A stretch of 64,000 nucleotides of DNA from Hydractinia symbiolongicarpus (lineage: Eukaryota; Cnidaria; Hydrozoa; Anthoathecata; Hydractiniidae): contig NC_079876.1 of NCBI RefSeq assembly GCF_029227915.1, positions 1,428,001 to 1,492,000 of the forward strand, in the 5' to 3' direction. The notes under the pieces are model-generated. The model saw only the letters and a program-made list of their open reading frames with translations. It was not told the DNA's origin and did not search any database. Positions 35,350 to 48,148 of this stretch are shown piece after piece; the first letter of the stretch is position 1, and each line of letters opens with the position of its first letter. The translations under genes were made by a program, and so were the position numbers.

Positions 35350-38048
35350 AGTTTAATCGCCGGAAAACGAAAACCTGCGATTTTTCGTAAATCCTGGACT
35401 CGGCACGTATAGTCAAAAGTATACAAAGAAAGTACCCAGGGAGTAAACTCATTTCCCGAACGATTTTTTATATTATTTTTTTACCACTAAGCGCATGAGA
35501 TTGGAGTTTTCAAAAATATTTTTATATTTGATGGGACGCTGAATAAAAGAAGTTTAATCGCCGGCAAACGAAAATCTGTGTTTTCCCGTAAATCCCGAAC
35601 TCGGCCCGTATAGTCAAAAGTATACAAAGAAAGTAGCCAGGGAGTAAACTCATTTCCCGAACGATTTTTTAAATTATTTTTTCACCACTAAAACGCATGA
35701 GACTTGTAGTTTTCAAGAATGTTTTCATTTTTGATGAGACGCTGAATAAAAGCAGTTTAATCGCCGGCAAACGAAAACCCGCGATTTCCCGTAAATCCCG
35801 GGCTTGGCACGTATAGTCGCATGTATACAAAGAAAGTACCCTGTGAGTAAACTCATTTCCAGAACGATTTTTTAAATTATTTTTTCACCACTAAAACGCA
35901 TAAGACTTGTAGTTTTTAAAAATGTTTTCATTTTTGATGAGACGCTGAATAAAAGAAGTTTAATCGCCGGCAAACGAAAACCCGCGATTTCCCGTAAATC
36001 CCGGGCTTGGCCCGTATAGTCAAAAGTATACAAAGAAAGTACCCAGGGAGTAAACTCATTTCCCGAACGATTTTTTAAATTACTTTTATAGTCAAAAGTA
36101 TACAAAGAAAGTACCCATGGAGTAAACTCATTTCCCGAACGATTTTTTATATTATTTTTTTACCACTAAACGCATGAGATTGGAGTTTTCAAAAATACTT
36201 TCATATTTGATGGGAAGCTGAATAAAAGAAGTTTAATCGCCGGCAAACAAAAATCCGCGATTTCCCGTAAATCCCGAACTCGGCCGTATAGTCAAAAGTA
36301 TACAAAGAAAGTACCCACGGAGTAAACTCATTTCCCGAACGATTTTTTATATTATTTTTTTACCACTAAGCGCATGAGATTGGAGTTTTCAAAAATATTT
36401 TCATATTTGATGGGACGCTGAATAAAAGAAGTTTAATCGCCGGCAAACGAAAATCTGTGTTTTCCCGTAAATCCCGAACTCGGCCCGTATAGTCAAAAGT
36501 ATACAAAGAAAGTAGCCAGGGAGTAAACTCATTTCCCGAACGATTTTTTATATTATTTTTTTACCACTAAACGCATGAGATTGGAGTTTTCAAAAATATT
36601 TTCATATTTGATGGGACGCTGAATAAAAGAAGTTTAATCGCCGGCAAACGAAAATCCGCGATTTCCCGTAAATCCCGAACTCGGCCCGTATAGTCGCATG
36701 TATACAAAGAAAGTACCCTGTGAGTAAACTCATTTCAAGAACGATTTTTTATATTATTTTTTTACCACTAAACGCATGAGATTGGAGTTTTCAAAAATAT
36801 TTTCCTATTTGATGGGACGCTGAATAAAAGAAGTTTAATCGCCGGCAAACGAAAATCCGCGATTTCCCGTAAATCCCGAACTCGGCCCGTATAGTCAAAA
36901 GTATACAAAGAAAGTACCCAGGGAGTAAACTCATTTCCAAAACGATTTTTTAAATTATTTTTTCACCACTAAAACGCATGAGACTTGTAGTTTTCAAAAA
37001 TGTTTTCATTTTTGATGAGACGCTGAATAAAAGCAGTTTTATCGCGGGCAAACGAAAACCCGCAATTTCCCGTAAATCCCGGGCTTGGCCCGTGTAGTCA
37101 AAAGTATACAAAGAAAGTACCCAGGAAGTAAACTCATTTCCCGAACGATTTTTTAAATTACTTTTTCACCACTAAAACGCATGAGACTTGTAGTTTTTAA
37201 AAATGTTTTCATTTTTGATGAGACGCTGAATAAAAGAAGTTTAATCGCCGGCAAACGAAAACCTGCGATTTTCCGTAAATCCTAGACTCGGCCCGTATAG
37301 TCAAAAGTATACAAAGAAAGTACCCAGGGAGTAAACTCATTTCCCAAACGATTTTTTAAATTATTATTTCACCACTAAAACGCATGAGACTTGTAGTTTT
37401 CAAGAATGTTTTCATTTTTGATGAGACGCAGAATAAAAGCAGTTTAATCGCCGGCAAGCGAAAACCTGCGATTTCCCTAAATCCCGGACTCGGCCCGTAT
37501 AGTCAAAAGTATGCAAAGAAAGTACCCAGGGAGTAAACTCATTTCCAAAACGATTTTTTAAATTATTTTTTCACCACTAAAACGCATGAGACTTGTAGTT
37601 TTCAAAAATGTTTTCATTTTTGATGAGACGCTGAATAAAAGCAGTTTTATCGCGGGCAAACGAAAACCCGCAATTTCCCGTAAATCCCGGGCTTGGCACG
37701 TATAGTCGCATGTATACAAAGAAAGTACCCTGTGAGTAAACTCATTTCCAGAACGACTTTTTAAATTATTTTTTCACCACTAAAACGCATAAGACTTGTA
37801 GTTTTTAAAAATGTTTTCATTTTTGATGAGACGCTGAATAAAAAAAGTTTAATCGCCGGCAAACGAAAACCTGCGATTTCCCGTAAATCCTGGACTCGGC
37901 CCGTATAGTCAAAAGTATACAAAGAAAGTACCCTGTGAGTAAACTCATTTCCAGAACGATTTTTTAAATTATTTTTTCACCACTAAAACGCATAAGACTT
38001 GTAGTTTTCAAGAATGTTTTCATTTTTGATGAGACGCAGAATAAAAGA
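35350..38048 (+). repeat. 2,699 bp unit, copy 1 (contains a truncated monomer)
   Basis: From GGAAAACGAAAACCTGCG with TTTTTCGTAAATCC to about 38,048, the sequence recurs at an offset of 2,699 bp. The period is 13.3 monomers rather than a whole number because of the 72 bp truncated monomer inside. Four consecutive C units with GAGATTGGAG lie within it, at about 36,130-36,940. About seven single-base differences from copy 2 were seen by eye. Confidence 0.88.
36058..36129 (+). repeat. Truncated monomer, 72 bp
   Basis: The unit starts normally (landmark, then AAATTACTTTT) and then jumps to ATAGTCAAAAGTATACAAAG. About 131 bp are missing, including the tract block and the whole CpG core. The junction lies between an H-type ATTACTTTT and the ATAGTC normally found after GGCCCGT. 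An identical truncated unit is at 38,757-38,828. It is by far the shortest unit seen in the window. Confidence 0.92.
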
Positions 38049-40748
38049 AGTTTAATCGCCGGAAAACGAAAACCTGCGATTTTTCGTAAATCCTGGACTC
38101 GGCACGTATAGTCAAAAGTATACAAAGAAAGTACCCAGGGAGTAAACTCATTTCCCGAACGATTTTTTATATTATTTTTTTACCACTAAGCGCATGAGAT
38201 TGGAGTTTTCAAAAATATTTTTATATTTGATGGGACGCTGAATAAAAGAAGTTTAATCGCCGGCAAACGAAAATCTGTGTTTTCCCGTAAATCCCGAACT
38301 CGGCCCGTATAGTCAAAAGTATACAAAGAAAGTAGCCAGGGAGTAAACTCATTTCCCGAACGATTTTTTAAATTATTTTTTCACCACTAAAACGCATGAG
38401 ACTTGTAGTTTTCAAGAATGTTTTCATTTTTGATGAGACGCTGAATAAAAGCAGTTTAATCGCCGGCAAACGAAAACCCGCGATTTCCCGTAAATCCCGG
38501 GCTTGGCACGTATAGTCGCATGTATACAAAGAAAGTACCCTGTGAGTAAACTCATTTCCAGAACGATTTTTTAAATTATTTTTTCACCACTAAAACGCAT
38601 AAGACTTGTAGTTTTTAAAAATGTTTTCATTTTTGATGAGACGCTGAATAAAAGAAGTTTAATCGCCGGCAAACGAAAACCCGCGATTTCCCGTAAATCC
38701 CGGGCTTGGCCCGTATAGTCAAAAGTATACAAAGAAAGTACCCAGGGAGTAAACTCATTTCCCGAACGATTTTTTAAATTACTTTTATAGTCAAAAGTAT
38801 ACAAAGAAAGTACCCAGGGAGTAAACTCATTTCCCGAACGATTTTTTATATTATTTTTTTACCACTAAACGCATGAGATTGGAGTTTTCAAAAATACTTT
38901 CATATTTGATGGGAAGCTGAATAAAAGAAGTTTAATCGCCGGCAAACAAAAATCCGCGATTTCCAGTAAATCCCGAACTCGGCCGAATAGTCAAAAGTAT
39001 ACAAAGAAAGTACCCAGGGAGTAAACTCATTTCCCGAACGATTTTTTATATTATTTTTTTACCACTAAGCGCATGAGATTGGAGTTTTCAAAAATATTTT
39101 CATATTTGATGGGACGCTGAATAAAAGAAGTTTAATCGCCGGCAAACGAAAATCTGTGTTTTCCCGTAAATCCCGAACTCGGCCCGTATAGTCAAAAGTA
39201 TACAAAGAAAGTAGCCAGGGAGTAAACTCATTTCCCGAACGATTTTTTATATTATTTTTTTACCACTAAACGCATGAGATTGGAGTTTTCAAAAATATTT
39301 TCATATTTGATGGGACGCTGAATAAAAGAAGTTTAATCGCCGGCAAACGAAAATCCGCGATTTCCCGTAAATCCCGAACTCGGCCCGTATAGTCGCATGT
39401 ATACAAAGAAAGTACCCTGTGAGTAAACTCATTTCAAGAACGATTTTTTATATTATTTTTTTACCACTAAACGCATGAGATTGGAGTTTTCAAAAATATT
39501 TTCATATTTGATGGGACGCTGAATAAAAGAAGTTTAATCGCCGGCAAACGAAAATCCGCGATTTCCCGTAAATCCCGAACTCGGCCCGTATAGTCAAAAG
39601 TATACAAAGAAAGTACCCAGGGAGTAAACTCATTTCCAAAACGATTTTTTAAATTATTTTTTCACCACTAAAACGCATGAGACTTGTAGTTTTCAAAAAT
39701 GTTTTCATTTTTGATGAGACGCTGAATAAAAGCAGTTTTATCGCGGGCAAACGAAAACCCGCAATTTCCCGTAAATCCCGGGCTTGGCCCGTGTAGTCAA
39801 AAGTATACAAAGAAAGTACCCAGGAAGTAAACTCATTTCCCGAACGATTTTTTAAATTACTTTTTCACCACTAAAACGCATGAGACTTGTAGTTTTTAAA
39901 AATGTTTTCATTTTTGATGAGACGCTGAATAAAAGAAGTTTAATCGCCGGCAAACGAAAACCTGCGATTTTCCGTAAATCCTAGACTCGGCCCGTATAGT
40001 CAAAAGTATACAAAGAAAGTACCCAGGTAGTAAACTCATTTCCCAAACGATTTTTTAAATTATTATTTCACCACTAAAACGCATGAGACTTGTAGTTTTC
40101 AAGAATGTTTTCATTTTTGATGAGACGCAGAATAAAAGCAGTTTAATCGCCGGCAAGCGAAAACCTGCGATTTCCCTAAATCCCGGACTCGGCCCGTATA
40201 GTCAAAAGTATGCAAAGAAAGTACCCAGGGAGTAAACTCATTTCCAAAACGATTTTTTAAATTATTTTTTCACCACTAAAACGCATGAGACTTGTAGTTT
40301 TCAAAAATGTTTTCATTTTTGATGAGACGCTGAATAAAAGCAGTTTTATCGCGGGCAAACGAAAACCCGCAATTTCCCGTAAATCCCAGGCTTGGCACGT
40401 ATAGTCGCATGTATACAAAGAAAGTACCCTGTGAGTAAACTCATTTCCAGAACGACTTTTTAAATTATTTTTTCACCACTAAAACGCATAAGACTTGTAG
40501 TTTTTAAAAATGTTTTCATTTTTGATGAGACGCTGAATAAAAAAAGTTTAATCGCCGGCAAACGAAAACCTGCGATTTCCCGTAAATCCTGGACTCGGCC
40601 CGTATAGTCAAAAGTATACAAAGAAAGTACCCTGTGAGTAAACTCATTTCCAGAACGATTTTTTAAATTATTTTTTCACCACTAAAACGCATAAGACTTG
40701 TAGTTTTCAAGAATGTTTTCATTTTTGATGAGACGCAGAATAAAAGCA
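38049..40748 (+). repeat. 2,699 bp unit, copy 2
   Basis: Same order and variants as 35,350-38,048, including the 72 bp unit at 38,757-38,828 and the GCAGTTTTATCGCGGGC unit near 39,732. Differences include GGCCGAATAG for GGCCGTATAG near 38,982 and ACCCAGGTAG for ACCCAGGGAG near 40,025. The junction to the next block falls near 40,748, where AAAAGCAG with GGCAAGCG replaces AAAAGAAG with GGAAAACG. Confidence 0.88.
38757..38828 (+). repeat. Truncated monomer, 72 bp (second copy)
   Basis: Identical in structure to the unit at 36,058-36,129 and exactly 2,699 bp from it. It was amplified together with the surrounding block, so the deletion came before the duplication. Confidence 0.92.
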
Positions 40749-43700
40749 GTTTAATCGCCGGCAAGCGAAAACCTGCGATTTCCCTAAATCCCGGACTCGG
40801 CCCGTATAGGCAAAAAGATGCAAAGGAAGTACCCAGGGAGTAAACTCATTTCCAAAACAATTTTTTAAATTATTTTTTCACCACTAAAACGCATGAGACT
40901 TGTAGTTTTCAAAAATGTTTTCATTTTTGATGAGACGCTGAATAAAAGAAGTTTAATCGCCGGCAAACGAAAACCCGCGATTTCCCGTAAATCCCGGGCT
41001 TGGCACGTATAGTCAAATGTATACAAATAAAGTACCCAGGGAGTAAACTCATTTCCCGAACGATTTTTTAAATTATCTTTTCACCACTAAAACGCATAGG
41101 ACTTGTAGTTTTTAAAAATGTTTTCATTTTTGATGAGACATTGAATAAAAGAACTTTAATCGCCGGCAAACGAAAACCCGCGATTTCCCGTAAATCCGGG
41201 GCTTGGCCCGTATAGTTAAAAGTATACAAAGAAAGTACCCAGGGAGTAAACACATTTCCCGAACGATTTTTTAAATTACTTTTTCACCACTAAAACGCAT
41301 GAGACTTGTAGTTTTTAAAAATGTTTTCATTTTTGATGAGACGCTGAATAAAAGAAGTTTAATCGCCGGCAAACGAAAACCTGCGATTTCCTGGAAATCC
41401 TGGACTCGGCCCGTATAGTCAAAAGTATACGAAGAAAGTACCCAAGGAGTAAACTCATTTCCCGAACGATTTTTTAAATTATTTTATCACCACTAAAATG
41501 CATGAGACTTGTAGTTTTCAAAAATGTTTTCATTTTTGATGAGACGCTTAATGAAAGAGGTTTTATCGCCGGCAAACGTAATCCCGCGTTTTCCCGTAAA
41601 TCCGGGGCTTGGCCCGTATAGTCGAATGTATACAAAGAAAGTACCCAGGGAGTAAACTCATTTCCCGAACGATTTTTTAAAATTTTTTTTCACCACTAAA
41701 ACGCATGAGACTTGTAGTTTTCAAAAATGTTTTCATTTTTGATGAGACGCTTAATGAAAGAGGTTTAATCGCCGGAAAACGAAAACCCGCGATTTCCCGT
41801 AAATCCCGGGCTTGGCCCGTATAGTCGAATGTATACAAAGAAAGTACCCTGTGAGTAAACTCATTTCCCGAACGATTTTTTAAATTACTTTTTCACCACT
41901 AAAACGCATGAGAGTTGTAGTTTTCAAAAATGTTTTCATTTTTGATGAGACGCTGACTAAAAGAAGTTTATTTGCCGGCAAACGAAAACCTGCGATTTCC
42001 CGTAAATCCCGTACTCGGCCCGTATAGTCAAAAGTATACAAAGAAAGTACCCAGGGAGTAAACTCATTTCCCAAACGATTTTTTAAATTATTATTTCACC
42101 ACTAAAGCCCATGAGACTTGTAGTTTTTAAAATGTTTTCATTTTTGATGAGACGCTGAATAAAAGAAGTTTAATCGCCGGCAAACGAAAACCCGCAATTT
42201 CCCGTAAATCCCGGTCTCGGCCCGTATAGTCAAAAGTATACAAGGAAAGTACCCAGTGAGTAAACTCATTTCCCTAACGAATTTTTAAATTATTTTTTCA
42301 CCACTAAAACGCATGAGACTTGTAGTTTTCAAAAATGCTTTCATTTTTGATGAGACGCTGAATAAAAGAAGTTTAATCGCCGGCAAACGAAAACCTGCGA
42401 TTTCCCGTAAATCCCGGACTCGGCCCGTATAGTCAAAAGTATACAAAGAGAGTACCCAGGGTGTAAACTCATTTCCCGAACGATTTTTTAAATTATTTTT
42501 TCACCACTAAAACGCATGAGACTTGTAGTTTTCAAAAATGTTTTCATTTTTGATGAGACATTGAATAAAAGAACTTTAATCGCCGGCAAACGAAAACCCG
42601 CGATTTCCCGTAAATCCGGGGCTTGGCCCGTATAGTTAAAAGTATACAAAGAAAGTACCCAGGGAGTAAACACATTTCCCGAACGATTTTTTAAATTACT
42701 TTTTCACCACTAAAACGCATGAGACTTGTAGTTTTTAAAAATGTTTTCATTTTTGATGAGACGCTGAATAAAAGAAGTTTAATCGCCGGCAAACGAAAAC
42801 CTGCGATTTCCTGGAAATCCTGGACTTGGCCCGTATAGTCAAAAGTATACGAAGAAAGTACCCAGGAAGTAAACTCATTTCCCGAACGATTTTTTAATTT
42901 ATTTTTTCACCACTAAAATGCATGAGACTTGTAGTTTTCAAAAATGTTTTCATTTTTGATGAGACCCTTAATGAAAGAGGTTTTATCGCCGGCAAACGTA
43001 ATCCCGCGTTTTCCTGTAAATCCGGGGCTTGGCCCGTATAGTCGAATATATACAAAGAAAGTACCCAGGGAGTAAACTCATTTCCCGAACGATTTTTTAA
43101 AAAATTTTTTCACCACTAAAACGCATGAGACTTGTAGTTTTCAAAAATGTTTTCATTTTTGATGAGACGCTTAATGAAAGAGGTTTAATCGCCGGAAAAC
43201 GAAAACCCGCGATTTCCCGTAAATCCCGGGCTTGGCCCGTATAGTCGAATGTATACAAAGAAAGTACCCTGTGAAAAAACGCATTTCCCGAACGATTTTT
43301 TAAATTACTTTTTCACCACTAAAACGCATGAGACTTGTAGTTTTCAAAAATGTTTTCATTTTTGATGAGACGCTTAATGAAAGAGGTTTAATCGCCGGAA
43401 AACGAAAACCCGCGATTTCCCGTAAATCCCGGGCTTGGCCCGTATAGTCGAATGTATACAAAGAAAGTACCCTGTGAAAAAACTCATTTCCCGAACGATT
43501 TTTTAAATTACTTTTTCACCACTAAAACGCATGAGAGTTGTAGTTTTCAAAAATGTTTTCATTTTTGATGAGACGCTGAATAAAAGAAGTTTATTTGCCG
43601 GCAAACGAAAACCTGCGATTTCCCGTAAATCCCGTACTCGGCCCGTATAGTCAAAAGTATACAAAGAAAGTACCCAGGGAGTAAACTCATTTCCCAAACG

Positions 43701-46700
43701 ATTTTTTAAATTATTATTTCACCACTAAAGCCCATGAGACTTGTAGTTTTTAAAATGTTTTCATTTTTGATGAGACGCTGAATAAAAGAAGTTTAATCGC
43801 CGGCAAACGAAAACCCGCAATTTCCCGTAAATCCCGGTCTCGGCCCGTATAGTCAAAAGTATACAAGGAAAGTACCCAGTGAGTAAACTCATTTCCCTAA
43901 CGAATTTTTAAATTATTTTTTCACCACTAAAACGCATGAGACTTGTAGTTTTCAAAAATGCTTTCATTTTTGATGAGACGCTGAATAAAAGAAGTTTAAT
44001 CGCCGGCAAACGAAAACCTGCGATTTCCCGTAAATCCCGGACTCGGCCCGTATAGTCAAAAGTATACAAAGAGAGTACCCAGGGTGTAAACTCATTTCCC
44101 GAACGATTTTTTAAATTATTATTCCACCACTAAAGCCCATGAGACTTGTAGTTTTCAAGAATGTTTTCATTTTTGATGAGACGCAGAATAAAAGCAGTTT
44201 AATCGCCGGCAAGCGAAAACCTGCGATTTCCCTAAATCCCGGACTCGGCCCGTATAGTCAAAAGTATGCAAAGAAAGTACCCAGGGAGTAAACTCATTTC
44301 CAAAACGATTTTTTAAATTATTTTTTTACCACTAAAACGCATGAGACTTGTAGTTTTCAAAAATGTTTTCATTTTTGATGAGACGCTGAATAAAAGCAGT
44401 TTTATCGCGGGCAAACGAAAACCCGCAATTTCCCGTAAATCCCGGGCTTGGCACGTATAGTCGCATGTATACAAAGAAAGTACCCTGTGAGTAAACTCAT
44501 TTCCAGAACGACTTTTTAAATTATTTTTTCACCACTAAAACGCATAAGACTTGTAGTTTTCAAGAATGTTTTCATTTTTGATGAGACGCAGAATAAAAGC
44601 AGTTTAATCGCCGGCAAGCGAAAACCTGCGATTTCCCTAAATCCCGGACTCGGCCCGTATAGTCAAAAAGATGCAAAGAAAGTACCCAGGGAGTAAACTC
44701 ATTTCCAAAACAATTTTTTAAATTATTTTTTCACCACTAAAACGCATGAGACTTGTAGTTTTCAAAAATGTTTTCATTTTTGATGAGACGCTGAATAAAA
44801 GAAGTTTAATCGCCGGCAAACGAAAACCCGCGATTTCCCGTAAATCCCGGGCTTGGCACGTATAGTCAAATGTATACAAATAAAGTACCCAGGGAGTAAA
44901 CTCATTTCCCGAACGATTTTTTAAATTATCTTTTCACCACTAAAACGCATAGGACTTGTAGTTTTTAAAAATGTTTTCATTTTTGATGAGACATTGAATA
45001 AAAGAACTTTAATCGCCGGCAAACGAAAACCCGCGATTTCCCGTAAATCCGGGGCTTGGCCCGTATAGTTAAAAGTATACAAAGAAAGTACCCAGGGAGT
45101 AAACACATTTCCCGAACGATTTTTTAAATTACTTTTTCACCACTAAAACGCATGAGACTTGTAGTTTTTAAAAATGTTTTCATTTTTGATGAGACGCTGA
45201 ATAAAAGAAGTTTAATCGCCGGCAAACGAAAACCTGCGATTTCCTGGAAATCCTGGACTCGGCCCGTATAGTCAAAAGTATACGAAGAAAGTACCCAAGG
45301 AGTAAACTCATTTCCCGAACGATTTTTTAAATTATTTTTTCACCACTAAAATGCATGAGACTTGTAGTTTTCAAAAATGTTTTCATTTTTGATGAGACGC
45401 TTAATGAAAGAGGTTTTATCGCCGGCAAACGTAATCCCGCGTTTTCCCGTAAATCCGGGGCTTGGCCCGTATAGTCGAATGTATACAAAGAAAGTACCCA
45501 GGGAGTAAACTCATTTCCCGAACGATTTTTTAAAATTTTTTTTCACCACTAAAACGCATGAGACTTGTAGTTTTCAAAAATGTTTTCATTTTTGATGAGA
45601 CGCTTAATGAAAGAGGTTTAATCGCCGGAAAACGAAAACCCGCGATTTCCCGTAAATCCCGGGCTTGGCCCGTATAGTCGAATGTATACAAAGAAAGTAC
45701 CCTGTGAGTAAACTCATTTCCCGAACGATTTTTTAAATTACTTTTTCACCACTAAAACGCATGAGAGTTGTAGTTTTCAAAAATGTTTTCATTTTTGATG
45801 AGACGCTGAATAAAAGAAGTTTATTTGCCGGCAAACGAAAATCTGCGATTTCCCGTAAATCCCGTACTCGGCCCGTATAGTCAAAAGTATACAAAGAAAG
45901 TACCCAGGGAGTAAACTCATTTCCCAAACGATTTTTTAAATTATTATTTCACCACTAAAGCCCATGAGACTTGTAGTTTTTAAAATGTTTTCATTTTTGA
46001 TGAGACGCTGAATAAAAGAAGTTTAATCGCCGGCAAACGAAAACCCGCAATTTCCCGTAAATCCCGGTCTCGGCCCTTATAGTCAAAAGTATACAAGGAA
46101 AGTACCCAGTGAGTAAACTCATTTCCCTAACGAATTTTTAAATTATTTTTTCACCACTAAAACGCATGAGACTTGTAGTTTTCAAAAATGCTTTCATTTT
46201 TGATGAGACGCTGAATAAAAGAAGTTTAATCGCCGGCAAACGAAAACCTGCGATTTCCCGTAAATCCCGGACTCGGCCCGTATAGTCAAAAGTATACAAA
46301 GAGAGTACCCAGGGTGTAAACTCATTTCCCGAACGATTTTTTAAATTATTTTTTCACCACTAAAACGCATGAGACTTGTAGTTTTCAAAAATGTTTTCAT
46401 TTTTGATGAGACGCTGAATAAAAGAAGTTTAATCGCCGGCAAACGAAAACCCGCGATTTCCCGTAAATCCCGGGCTTGGCACGTATAGTCAAATGTATAC
46501 AAATAAAGTACCCAGGGAGTAAACTCATTTCCCGAACGATTTTTTAAATTATTTTTTCACCACTAAAACGCATAGGACTTGTAGTTTTTAAAAATGTTTT
46601 CATTTTTGATGAGACATTGAATAAAAGAACTTTAATCGCCGGCAAACGAAAACCCGCGATTTCCCGTAAATCCGGGGCTTGGCCCGTATAGTTAAAAGTA

Positions 46701-48148
46701 TACAAAGAAAGTACCCAGGGAGTAAACACATTTCCCGAACGATTTTTTAAATTACTTTTTCACCACTAAAACGCATGAGACTTGTAGTTTTTAAAAATGT
46801 TTTCATTTTTGATGAGACGCTGAATAAAAGAAGTTTAATCGCCGGCAAACGAAAACCTGCGATTTCCTGGAAATCCTGGACTTGGCCCGTATAGTCAAAA
46901 GTATACGAAAAAGTACCCAGGAAGGAAACTCATTTCCCGAACGATTTTTTAAATTATTTTTTCACCACTAAAATGCATGAGACTTGTAGTTTTCAAAAAT
47001 GTTTTCATTTTTGATGAGACGCTTAATGAAAGAGGTTTTATCGCCGGCAAACGTAATCCCGCGTTTTCCCGTAAATCCGGGGCTTGGCCCGTATAGTCGA
47101 ATATATACAAAGAAAGTACCCAGGGAGTAAACTCATTTCCCGAACGATTTTTTAAAATTTTTTTTCACCACTAAAACGCATGAGACTTGTAGTTTTCAAA
47201 AATGTTTTCATTTTTGATGAGACGCTTAATGAAAGAGGTTTAATCGCCGGAAAACGAAAACCCGCGATTTCCCGTAAATCCCGGGCTTGGCCCGTATAGT
47301 CGAATGTATACAAAGAGAGTACCCTGTGAAAAAACTCATTTCCCGAACGATTTTTTAAATTACTTTTTCACCACTAAAACGCATGAGAGTTGTAGTTTTC
47401 AAAAATGTTTTCATTTTTGATGAGACGCTGAATAAAAGAAGTTTATTTGCCGGCAAACGAAAACCTGCGATTTCCCGTAAATCCCGTACTCGGCCCGTAT
47501 AGTCAAAAGTATACAAAGAAAGTACCCAGGGAGTAAACTCATTTCCCAAACGATTTTTTAAATTATTATTTCACCACTAAAGCCCATGAGACTTGTAGTT
47601 TTTAAAATGTTTTCATTTTTGATGAGACGCTGAATAAAAGAAGTTTAATCGCCGGCAAACGAAAACCCGCAATTTCCCGTAAATCCCGGTCTCGGCCCGT
47701 ATAGTCAAAAGTATACAAGGAAAGTACCCAGTGAGTAAACTCATTTCCCTAACGAATTTTTAAATTATTTTTTCACCACTAAAACGCATGAGACTTGTAG
47801 TTTTCAAAAATGCTTTCATTTTTGATGAGACGCTGAATAAAAGAAGTTTAATCGCCGGCAAACGAAAACCTGCGATTTCCCGTAAATCCCGGACTCGGCC
47901 CGTATAGTCAAAAGTATACAAAGAGAGTACCCAGGGTGTAAACTCATTTCCCGAACGATTTTTTAAATTATTTTTTCACCACTAAAACGCATGAGACTTG
48001 TAGTTTTCAAAAATGTTTTCATTTTTGATGAGACGCTGAATAAAAGAAGTTTAATCGCCTGCAAACGAAAACCTGCGATTTCCCGTGAATCCCGGACTCG
48101 GCCCGTATAGTCAAAAGTATACAAAGAAAGTACCCAGGGTGTAAACTC
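40749..48148 (+). repeat. Nested 1,623 bp (8-monomer) and 3,853 bp (19-monomer) HOR domain
   Basis: A unit with GAGAGTTGTAG and TTTATTTGCCGGC lies near 41,880, 43,503, 45,733 and 47,355. Spacings are 1,623, 2,230 and 1,622 bp. A unit with GAGACATTGAATAAAAGAAC lies near 41,068, 42,488, 44,921 and 46,544 (1,420, 2,433 and 1,623 bp). The stretch from 40,732 recurs from 44,585 at an offset of 3,853 bp. An eight-monomer repeat is thus nested in a 19-monomer repeat, with one-monomer gains or losses. One example is an extra unit near 46,340-46,540, after which the offset becomes 4,056 bp. D-type units (AAAGCCCATGAG) become common from here on. Confidence 0.8.
44094..44295 (+). repeat. D/G hybrid monomer at an HOR junction
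   Basis: The first half reads like D units (ATTATTCCACCACTAAAGCC). The second half reads like the G-related unit with TTCAAGAATG and GACGCAGAATAAAAGCAG found near 40,091. It sits where the series running from about 41,880 ends and the series homologous to 40,200-40,730 begins again. This fits a recombination product that created the 3,853 bp repeat. Confidence 0.72.

Noticed and set aside
36058-36129. Truncated unit as the scar of a transposon excision.
   Set aside because: I see no target-site duplication or terminal repeats. A simple internal deletion or a join between two units explains it, and its second copy comes from the 2,699 bp duplication.
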